This document shows positions 1 through 5,528 of a stretch of DNA of 33,476 bases, piece after piece. A program made the translations under genes and the position numbers. The number at the start of each line of letters is the position of its first letter. The stretch's first letter is position 1. The DNA lies in assembly GCF_001678675.1 (NCBI RefSeq), contig NZ_LZRN01000044.1, positions 1-33,476 of the forward strand. The letters run 5' to 3'. Under the pieces are notes generated by a model. It saw only the letters and a list, made by a program, of their open reading frames with translations, searched no databases and was not told the DNA's origin. This DNA is from Gelidibacter algens (GTDB lineage: Bacteria > Bacteroidota > Bacteroidia > Flavobacteriales > Flavobacteriaceae).

Positions 1-10
1 AAATCATTAA

Positions 11-23
11 TGTCCGATAAAAA
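11..23 (+). repeat. left terminal inverted repeat of the IS4 element
   Basis: TGTCCGATAAAAA is the exact reverse complement of 1371-1383. It marks the left boundary of the insertion sequence. Confidence 0.8.
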
Positions 24-104
24 TTAAACCGGCTTGATTTTATTTTTTATCTATATGATTTTCAGTGCTTTGATTTATATCTTTCGTTTTTTTTGAAAAA
101 CAGG

Positions 105-1307
105 TCACAGATTAAATACTAGTTGTTCTGATTCAGCTTTGTCAATTATCCAATCCTTTTCGGGGTTTTCCAGAAATCTCATCAAATTGATGTAATTGAA
201 AAGGTGGATTTTGCAGAAGCTGACCAAATTTGAAAATGCCCAACTGCGCTTCAATCTCTTTTTAACCACTGCCAATAGCAGATTGACTATCAGAACACAA
301 TAAATTTGTATTTTAATTGCATTTTCATTATCTCCCAAGAAATATTTCAATGGAAAATTCTGTTTCAGCTGTTTAAACAGTATTTCTATTTGCCATCTTA
401 TTTTGTACAGGGCAGCAATTAAATCGGCGCGCAAGTCAAACAAATTAGTTAAAAATTCAAATTCTCGTTTGTTTACGCGGTCATAAAACGTCACTTTCCT
501 CAATCTTAATTTCGATATTTCCTTGCCTTTTTTTACATCAACTTCAATAATTTCATCTTCTAAAACTCCGTTATGGATCCGTTCCCCAATATCTAATTTT
601 TCGATACTTAGATACGATGCGTTGTCTTTTATGCGAGTTACAAATCCTGTTTTATGGGCTGTAAAATGCTCAAAAGCCTTGTAATCATTATATGCCTTAT
701 CAAAAACATAAATGGTGTTCTCATCGCATTTTAGCTTTTCTAAAAATTTATGATCGTGTGTTTTGGCTTCACTGAACCAGACCAAGCTCGGTACGATTTC
801 ATCTGCGTTGATAACAGAATGTACTTTTATTCCCCCTTTTCTTTTTCCGCTTTTTGGATTTCTGCCAACGCAACCCATAATGTCCCTAAAAAGGCTAATT
901 GTTGAACTGTCGAAAATTTTGACCTGCTTTATTATGACATCTTTAATGCGGCTGTCCGATAAGAAACCACCATACTGTTTGAGCAATTGATGATAGATAT
1001 TTTCAAAGACCAAAACATCCCTTTTCTTGTTTGCATCAGATAAAGTACTCCTTTTGGGAATATGGTTTAGCTGAAAACTACTCGTTTTTCCCGATAGACC
1101 CAGCATTGCTCCAGATATTTCACGCAATGACGTGCACTTTGAGAACGAACAGAAAAGCATACTTATCAAATGGTCCTTTGTGGTAAATCGCTTGGTGTAA
1201 CGGTCTGAATCACATTTCTTGACCTCTCTTCTTATCAAAGAATCATCTATTAAAGAAATCAGCTGTCCGAAAACAGATTTACTGGAAAAATAATTACTTT
1301 TACTCAT
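105..1307 (-). CDS. IS4-family DDE transposase
   Basis: This 400-residue protein has the IS4 layout: an N-terminal DUF4372-like DNA-binding part (about residues 5-75), then an RNase H-like DDE core. The catalytic acidic residues are D133 (IFDSSTISLF), D203 (YVFDKAYNDY) and E308. E308 lies in the family's YREK signature, with the exact spacing Y301-x2-R304-x3-E308-x6-K315. The gene is full length without internal stops and sits inside matching inverted repeats, so the element may still be active. The hairpin upstream of the start could limit read-through expression, as known for some IS elements; that role is inferred. Confidence 0.93.
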   Translation of the reverse strand: MSKSNYFSSKSVFGQLISLIDDSLIRREVKKCDSDRYTKRFTTKDHLISMLFCSFSKCTSLREISGAMLGLSGKTSSFQLNHIPKRSTLSDANKKRDVLVFENIYHQLLKQYGGFLSDSRIKDVIIKQVKIFDSSTISLFRDIMGCVGRNPKSGKRKGGIKVHSVINADEIVPSLVWFSEAKTHDHKFLEKLKCDENTIYVFDKAYNDYKAFEHFTAHKTGFVTRIKDNASYLSIEKLDIGERIHNGVLEDEIIEVDVKKGKEISKLRLRKVTFYDRVNKREFEFLTNLFDLRADLIAALYKIRWQIEILFKQLKQNFPLKYFLGDNENAIKIQIYCVLIVNLLLAVVKKRLKRSWAFSNLVSFCKIHLFNYINLMRFLENPEKDWIIDKAESEQLVFNL

Positions 1308-1346
1308 CGTATTTTAGTTTTTTGCAACTCCAAATTACGATTTTTT

Positions 1347-1370
1347 AAGAAGCCATTCATTTGGCTTCTT
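1347..1370. other. hairpin inside the right end of the IS4 element
   Basis: Arms AAGAAGCC and GGCTTCTT are separated by 8 bases and followed on the plus strand by a T-run. It could act as a rightward terminator, or as a structure blocking translation of read-through transposase mRNA. The function is inferred. Confidence 0.5.
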
Positions 1371-1383
1371 TTTTTATCGGACA
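1371..1383 (-). repeat. right terminal inverted repeat of the IS4 element
   Basis: TTTTTATCGGACA is the exact reverse complement of 11-23. It marks the right boundary of the insertion sequence. Confidence 0.8.
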
Positions 1384-1386
1384 ACA

Positions 1387-1560
1387 ATGAATAAAAATAT
1401 AAAATATGTTATGGCATTTTCAAATAATAATTCTAACAAGTTAATTGAAGAAAATATTCAGAAAATAAAATCAAGCATTGCAAAATTCTCTGTAATTCAA
1501 ACATCTAGTGAAATGAGACAAAATTATTTCGAATTATTATTTGCACAAATTGAACATTAA
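1387..1560 (+). CDS. short hypothetical ORF abutting the IS4 element
   Basis: A 57-residue ORF begins three bases outside the IS right end (MNKNIKYVMAFSNNNSNK at the N-terminus) and ends at the TAA at 1558-1560. It is hydrophilic and Asn/Lys/Ile-rich, with no signal peptide or recognised domain. The start so close to the IS boundary suggests the insertion removed or separated the 5' part of a longer gene, so it may be a gene remnant. I do not recognise the family. Confidence 0.35.
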   Translation: MNKNIKYVMAFSNNNSNKLIEENIQKIKSSIAKFSVIQTSSEMRQNYFELLFAQIEH

Positions 1561-1584
1561 TTACCCGTTAGATCTCGCGTCTCC

Positions 1585-1783
1585 CCCCGCTAGCGCTCGT
1601 TTGTAACGAGTGCCCGCAAAGTGTCCATAATAAAAATCAAACATCAAAACCAAAACATTTATACAGTTCCAATCAATACCAACAAGTTGTATTTTAGTGC
1701 TATGAGCCGAAACTATAAATTGCATAGTAAAGCAAAACTTTTTCAGCTTAATCCACAACGCTCATCCATAAAAAATTTCCATT
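1585..1783 (+). mobile_element. RAYT/REP relic, copy A
   Basis: It begins with the palindromic head GCTAGCGCTCGTTTGTAACG (from 1589), followed by a leader of about 90 bp and TTTAGTGCTATGAG, which contains the start codon of a REP-associated tyrosine transposase (ATG at 1702). The reading frame gives MSRNYKLHSKA, then runs into a segment ending in ...AATCCACAACGCTCATCC and stops making transposase sense. Copy C (3537-3728) has the same junction and the same right end (AAAAAATTTCCAT), so A and C are two copies of one deleted, non-autonomous element. One extra T at about 1738-1742 shifts the frame of A relative to C. Confidence 0.6.
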
Positions 1784-1790
1784 GGATACT

Positions 1791-1899
1791 TCGGTTCGAT
1801 TTGTGCCAGTGATTTCGGTTTCATAGTGCCAGGCATTTCGGTTCAAACTGTGCCACTTTTGCCTGTGTGGTAAAAGTCTATATCGGTTCGATTTGTGCC
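1791..1899. repeat. four short repeats, possible end of an IS21-like element
   Basis: Four related 16-17 bp units of the form TCGGTTCGATTTGTGCC start at 1791, 1815, 1838 and 1883, spaced 24, 23 and 45 bp (the last about twice the period). IS21-family elements have multiple terminal repeats of this kind, and the wording resembles such ends in Bacteroidetes as I recall them. No transposase remnant lies next to them, so the family assignment is tentative. Confidence 0.4.
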
Positions 1900-1920
1900 A
1901 CAGTTCGACCTCGCTCACCG

Positions 1921-2087
1921 CCCCGCTAGCGCTCGTTTGCAACGAGTGCCCGCAAAGTGTCCATAATAAAAATCAAACATCAAAACCAAAACATTTATAA
2001 AGTTCCAATCAAAACCAACAATTTGTATTTTAGTGCTATGAGCAGAACGTAAAAATTTAATAATGAAGCAGGTCTCTATTTTGTGAC
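1921..2087 (+). mobile_element. RAYT/REP relic, copy B
   Basis: The head palindrome GCTAGCGCTCGTTTGCAACG (1925-1944) continues into a leader nearly identical to copy A and an ATG at 2038. The frame reads MSRT, an in-frame TAA, then KFNNEAGLYFVT. This is the usual RAYT N-terminus (compare copy F, MSSKYEFQNEVGLYIVSFAT) with a nonsense mutation, and it breaks off after about 16 codons. It lies directly upstream of the aspartic protease gene at 2141 and may contribute to its 5' region. Confidence 0.6.
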
Positions 2088-2140
2088 ACATCAATAGTGT
2101 GCGTAAGCTGTGAGAAAATATATTTACCAATTTGAAAAAC

Positions 2141-3007
2141 ATGAAAATAGTTAAAGTATTTATTTATTTTATCATATGTATTTTAACAACTAGCTGTGCC
2201 ACTGGTAAAGCCGTAAAATATCTTAAAGAAGGAAAAACAGCTGAAGAAAACTTTAAAGTTACTTTACCCTTCGAGATAAAAAATGGATACATCATCGTAG
2301 AAGTAAAAATAAAAAACAAGAATTATAATTTTATTCTAGACACAGGAGCACCAAATGTGGTATCAAAAGAACTTGCTGAACGTTTAAATTTAAAAGTTAT
2401 TGATTCTGTAAATGTCTCTGATGTCTTTGATCAATCAAAAAATACTAAATATACAAGACTAGAAACAATTGAAATTGGAACACTAAATTTTATTGGAACA
2501 GTAGCTTTAATCACCGATTTTAACTCCATACCAGTGTGGTCTTCTCTTAATGTTGACGGATTTATTGGATCAAATTTAATGCAACACGCTATTTGGGACT
2601 TTGATTTCAATAAAAAACAAATTACTATAACTGACAATGAATCAAAATTAAGCTTACCTGAAGACATAATTGAGAATAAGTTGTTTATTGGTTATGCAGG
2701 AATACCTGCTATCGCCTGTAAAATAAATGGAAAAAAAGTTTGGAATTTTACTGTGGATTTTGGTTATAATGGAGGAATCGTCATACCATTTTCTGAATTT
2801 GAAAAGCAAAAAGAAGATGGGAAAATTTCAGATTTCACAAAATCTGAAACGCACGGTGTTATCGGAATTTATGGAAAACAAGATATCACAAGGGAATCAT
2901 ATAAAGGAATAATTAATGACATAGCATTCGGGAATTCTACTCTAAAAAAGGAAAAGGTATATTCAGAGCAATATTTTAATCAATTGTTTGGCTTAGATTT
3001 TTTTTAG
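2141..3007 (+). CDS. retropepsin-like aspartic protease, lipoprotein
   Basis: The protein has 288 residues. The first ~20 form a lipoprotein signal peptide ending in the lipobox LTTSC (Cys19), so it is likely anchored to a membrane facing the periplasm. The catalytic motif FILDTGAPN holds D67-T-G, typical of clan AA (retropepsin-type) proteases, followed by the hydrophobic-Gly region DGFIGSNLM (about 139-147). A second, degenerate half shows VDFGYNGG (D206), as expected for a duplicated pepsin-like fold lacking a standard second DTG. ATG 2141 is preferred over TTG 2132 because it starts a better signal peptide. The gene is flanked by RAYT relics B and C. The substrate is unknown. Confidence 0.75.
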   Translation: MKIVKVFIYFIICILTTSCATGKAVKYLKEGKTAEENFKVTLPFEIKNGYIIVEVKIKNKNYNFILDTGAPNVVSKELAERLNLKVIDSVNVSDVFDQSKNTKYTRLETIEIGTLNFIGTVALITDFNSIPVWSSLNVDGFIGSNLMQHAIWDFDFNKKQITITDNESKLSLPEDIIENKLFIGYAGIPAIACKINGKKVWNFTVDFGYNGGIVIPFSEFEKQKEDGKISDFTKSETHGVIGIYGKQDITRESYKGIINDIAFGNSTLKKEKVYSEQYFNQLFGLDFF

Positions 3008-3168
3008 AAATTATCGGGTCATCCTAAATTGGAAAAGTAAAAAGATCAAGCTGATAGCAAATAATGAAAACGCAAATTTGAAATATAAAGCCTACGCACA
3101 ACACGCTATACTTTATTGCCACAATCTAACCTATTAATCGTGTAAATAATGCCAAAATTAAAGTTAAA
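3008..3168. other. intergenic spacer with a possible intergenic-repeat fragment
   Basis: No gene is seen. The stretch at about 3092-3122 (GCCTACGCACAACACGCTAT and following) resembles, from memory, a repeat often found between small hypothetical genes in Flavobacteria. Only one copy is present here, so this cannot be tested within the window. Confidence 0.25.
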
Positions 3169-3516
3169 ATGAAATACACTGAATTTAATATTGACGCAAA
3201 TAAAATAGAATTCTTAAATTCTAAATTCGGATTAGAACGTGTGTTAATAAACGGAAAGAAAATATCAAGTAAGTTTTCAATAACTGGAATTGCGCACAAA
3301 TTCAAACTGAACTCAAAAGATTACATTCTAAAATCTAAGTATACATTATTTGGGACCAGAGTGATTAATATTCAACTCTCTGAAAATGGAAAGCTAATCG
3401 ATACGAAAGCTATCGAAATAAATAAAAAGCAACACATCTATTGGATGGCTTTTGGAATATGTGTTGGTTTGCTTGGGTTTGAATTAGGAAAACTTCTGCT
3501 AGAAAATATCGGTTGA
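3169..3516 (+). CDS. hypothetical tail-anchored membrane protein
   Basis: The protein has 115 residues. About 90 form a soluble, Lys-rich, beta-strand-like region. A single hydrophobic helix follows near the C-terminus (IYWMAFGICVGLLGFELG, about residues 90-110), so it is probably tail-anchored with the bulk in the cytoplasm. No signal peptide or known motif is present and I do not recognise the family. It stands alone between the protease gene and RAYT relic C, in an accessory stretch where each small gene is separated by mobile-element debris. Being a real gene is likely from its uniform AT-rich codon use and clean start. Confidence 0.55.
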   Translation: MKYTEFNIDANKIEFLNSKFGLERVLINGKKISSKFSITGIAHKFKLNSKDYILKSKYTLFGTRVINIQLSENGKLIDTKAIEINKKQHIYWMAFGICVGLLGFELGKLLLENIG

Positions 3517-3536
3517 TAAAAATGAATTTAGAAGCT

Positions 3537-3728
3537 CCCCCGCTAGCGCTAGTTTGCAACGTGTGCCCACAAAAATTAGCAAACACATTTGAAACCCCTA
3601 ACATTTAGAGCGTTCCAAACAAGACCAACAATTTGTGTTTTAGTGCTATGAGCCGAAACTATAAATTGCATAGTAAAGCAAGACTTTTCAGCTTAATCCA
3701 CAACGCTCATCCATAAAAAATTTCCATG
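3537..3728 (+). mobile_element. RAYT/REP relic, copy C
   Basis: The head GCTAGCGCTAGTTTGCAACG starts at 3542. The leader then diverges from A and B but ends with the same TTTAGTGCTATGAG around an ATG (3648). The frame reads MSRNYKLHSKARLFSLIHNAHP and stops: a RAYT N-terminus joined after 11 codons to a short segment reading IHNAHP, reminiscent of the IHNNPV motif near the RAYT C-terminus. It shares its right boundary with copy A, so both derive from one internally deleted element. The remaining bases up to 3853 show no gene. Confidence 0.6.
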
Positions 3729-3853
3729 GCAAAACCACAATTCCACCACCTCCACATCATTTAATCTCCCTTTAACAACTATTAATTCTGTTTTACTTAT
3801 TTTTAAGTTTTGTACATCCGTGCGCACAATGGGTAGGATCAAAATGACGTTGA

Positions 3854-4084
3854 ATGGAAAAAGATATCGAAAGCGAAAAACCAAAGGCAATTAAAGAAAC
3901 TAAAGGCACTCTCATAGCCGATATGTATTATATGGTTGAAGACTGGATGCGTCCTTCTCCTAAACGCCCAAAATTTTTACAAGTGATTCTTTTCATAATT
4001 AAACTGCCTGCATTAGTTGTTCTTTTGGCGGTTTCCCCTATCCTGCTGTTGTTCATGTTTATTACTTTGATTGTAGCGTTATGA
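3854..4084 (+). CDS. small hypothetical membrane protein
   Basis: The protein has 76 residues. A charged N-terminal half (MEKDIESEKPKAIKETKG, with a later Pro/Lys-rich MRPSPKRPK) is followed by one or two very hydrophobic segments (about residues 42-76). There is no cleavable signal. Its TGA overlaps the ATG of the next gene in an ATGA (4081-4084), so the two are translationally coupled and probably work together in the inner membrane. The family is not recognised. Confidence 0.6.
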   Translation: MEKDIESEKPKAIKETKGTLIADMYYMVEDWMRPSPKRPKFLQVILFIIKLPALVVLLAVSPILLLFMFITLIVAL

Positions 4085-4458
4085 AATGGCAGGAAGCGAC
4101 TTTCGGTTTAGGGCTCATTTCGAGTTTGTTATTTGTTTTGCATCAATATCTTCAATTCATAGCGCAAATTAGTATGCCTTTCTTTGACAAGTATTTGGAC
4201 CCAGCGTTGATGATGCCAATATTGTTGCACTTACTTGTTTGGGAACGCAGGCTGATCTTTCGCGATACATCCAGTCGTTTGCCGGAAAGTTATATTTTCG
4301 GTTACTTTTTGTTGGCCGTGATTTTCGGGGAATTGGTGTTCCCCTATTTAAGCGACAAGTTTATAGCGGATTATTGGGACATTCTTTCCTATGCTTTGGG
4401 AAGCTATGCTTATGCTATTGCACAACGAATTTCCAATTCGCAAAGCAGAATGCTCTGA
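4081..4458 (+). CDS. small polytopic membrane protein
   Basis: The protein has 125 residues and three to four predicted membrane helices (about 8-28, 42-56, 70-90 and 100-115), with the recognisable stretches YLDPALMMPILLHLL and DYWDILSYALGSYAYAIA. The pattern resembles, from memory, small Bacteroidetes proteins that databases label magnesium citrate secondary transporter, a label with little functional support. It follows the 76-residue membrane protein with an ATGA overlap. Both genes lie between RAYT relics C and D-E. I would not assign a transport substrate. Confidence 0.6.
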   Translation: MKWQEATFGLGLISSLLFVLHQYLQFIAQISMPFFDKYLDPALMMPILLHLLVWERRLIFRDTSSRLPESYIFGYFLLAVIFGELVFPYLSDKFIADYWDILSYALGSYAYAIAQRISNSQSRML

Positions 4459-4506
4459 ACAAATTCTTTAGTAAACCGAACATCAACGCGAGATAATACT
4501 AAAATC

Positions 4507-4810
4507 CCCCGCTAGCACTAGTTTGCAACCAGTGCCCACAAAAATTAGCAAACACATCTAAAATCCCTAACATTTAGAGCATTACAAACAAGACCAACAA
4601 GTTGTATTTTAGTGCTATGAGCAGAAAATCTAAATTTCATAATAATCCAGGCATAAGTGGTTTGGTGACCAACCCGATCCATTACCACTATTCAAGTACC
4701 AAAAAGTATCAGGACAACCAGTCTGCTCTAAAATTGACGATCCTGGGTTTATGGGATGGCCTTTAATTAATGACACATGTATTGGGCACTCGTTACAAAC
4801 GAGCGCTAGC
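4507..4810 (+). mobile_element. non-autonomous RAYT element with both ends (D-E)
   Basis: The left head is GCTAGCACTAGTTTGCAACC (from 4511). About 300 bp downstream the inverted form lies at 4785-4810 (GGCACTCGTTACAAACGAGC and following). Between them is the leader, the RAYT start codon (4617) and a short ORF joining the N- and C-terminal ends of the transposase. This gives a MITE-like unit with both terminal palindromes but no catalytic core, which would need a transposase supplied elsewhere to move. Confidence 0.65.
4617..4766 (+). pseudogene. RAYT transposase with in-frame internal deletion
   Basis: The 49-codon ORF starts MSRKSKFHNNPGI, the usual RAYT N-terminus. It continues directly as SGLVTNPIHYHYSSTKKYQD, which matches the family's C-terminal HNNPVVSGFVTNP...YSSA region. 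The catalytic HUH motif (His-hydrophobic-His), the tyrosine and about 130-150 residues between the ends are missing. The reading frame is preserved across the junction and ends at TAA 4764-4766. The motif HNNP occurs in both parent regions, which points to deletion between short direct repeats (CATAATAATCCA-like). That mechanism is inferred. Confidence 0.7.
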
Positions 4811-4814
4811 AGAG

Positions 4815-4836
4815 GAACTTTTTTTTAAAAAAGTTC
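4815..4836. other. hairpin adjoining the D-E element
   Basis: Arms GAACTTTTTT and AAAAAAGTTC form a perfect, weakly paired stem immediately after the right palindrome of D-E. It is mostly A-T pairs; whether it terminates transcription is unclear. Confidence 0.35.
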
Positions 4837-4927
4837 TCAATGTTCCGTAAAGAAAAACGATATTTATAAATGAAACCTTTAACCCAGAAAGGTCAACCTA
4901 TTTCAGGACAAGACAAAAAATAGAACT

Positions 4928-5140
4928 ATGAATAAAGCAAGAGTTTTAGGAATACTATTATTTATTTTAGGATTTTATTTAATGTATAAAAGTCATAACT
5001 CAGAATCTGGTTTCCTTATTAATGCCTTGATTGGAGCTCTTACTGCAGCAGGATTTTTTTTTAGCTGCTTTTGGAAATTTGAAGTTCAGAAATTAAATTC
5101 AAATATTTTGACAAATTACAATTTGACTTTCACCCGCTAG
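4928..5140 (+). CDS. small two-helix membrane protein, 3' end altered by a repeat
   Basis: The protein has 70 residues and two hydrophobic helices (about 7-22 and 31-48: VLGILLFILGFYLMY and LINALIGALTAAGFFF). No family is recognised. Its TAG stop (5138-5140) lies inside the conserved GCTAGC of RAYT relic F. The last codons and the stop were therefore probably contributed by the inserted element, and the original C-terminus may have been different or longer. Confidence 0.5.
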   Translation: MNKARVLGILLFILGFYLMYKSHNSESGFLINALIGALTAAGFFFSCFWKFEVQKLNSNILTNYNLTFTR

Positions 5141-5355
5141 CGCTCGTTTACAACGTGTGACCACAAAGATTGTCAACCATATAAAACCAAACAATCTACC
5201 CCGCTAAAATAATTACGACCAACATAGACAATTTGCATTTTAGTGCTATGAGTAGCAAATATGAATTCCAAAATGAAGTAGGTCTTTATATTGTTTCATT
5301 CGCCACCGTATATTGGATAGAAATATTAATAAGAGAGGTTTGTGCTCATCTTTAA
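5134..5355 (+). mobile_element. RAYT/REP relic, copy F
   Basis: The head GCTAGCGCTCGTTTACAACG starts at 5136, followed by a leader of about 90 bp ending in TTTAGTGCTATGAG. Of the copies here it holds the longest stretch of transposase N-terminus. It lies upstream of the aromatic amino acid hydroxylase gene. The right palindrome is absent nearby in the same arrangement. Confidence 0.6.
5248..5355 (+). pseudogene. RAYT transposase N-terminal fragment
   Basis: The 35-codon ORF reads MSSKYEFQNEVGLYIVSFAT, then VYWIEILIRE, and stops soon after. This is the standard N-terminus of Bacteroidetes RAYT proteins up to the first core strand. The similarity ends at about codon 30. The HUH motif and catalytic tyrosine are absent, so the fragment is inactive. 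Confidence 0.65.
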
Positions 5356-5528
5356 AATGATGTCACCAGATCGTTTTATTCGCCCACTTAATTGTTTTAA
5401 GAGCTCATGATGTGCTTCGCAGTTGCTCATATACTGCAAAGTTTCACGTAAATTTGCACTTGGAAGGGTTAGGGCTTTAGTACGCACTGCGCCACACACA
5501 AAAACGGTACTGATAATTGTAAAAAATC
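5356..5528. other. spacer upstream of the aromatic amino acid hydroxylase
   Basis: No gene, recognised repeat or clear TAnnTTTG promoter is seen between RAYT relic F and the hydroxylase start. The promoter of the hydroxylase gene remains unplaced. Confidence 0.4.

Larger units (their letters stand above)
11..1383 (-). mobile_element. IS4-family insertion sequence, apparently complete
   Basis: The element carries one transposase gene on the minus strand and is bounded by terminal inverted repeats. The left end reads TGTCCGATAAAAA (11-23) and the right end is its exact complement (1371-1383); similarity becomes imperfect further in. A hairpin with arms AAGAAGCC/GGCTTCTT (1347-1354 and 1363-1370) lies just inside the right end, upstream of the transposase start. 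The 10 bases outside the left end (AAATCATTAA) do not match those outside the right end (ACAATGAATA), so no target duplication is visible, although IS4 elements normally make one of about 9-12 bp. Confidence 0.85.

Noticed and set aside
1621-1812. 63-codon ORF as a gene
   Set aside because: It runs through the leader and frameshifted head of RAYT relic A and then into the IS21-like repeats.
2132-2140. TTG start for the aspartic protease
   Set aside because: The ATG at 2141 gives a normal lipoprotein signal peptide; the three extra residues add nothing.
1585-5355. Integron attC sites between gene cassettes
   Set aside because: The repeats contain a transposase start codon and RAYT coding sequence, and copy D-E reads in frame into the RAYT C-terminus. 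No integrase is present in the window.
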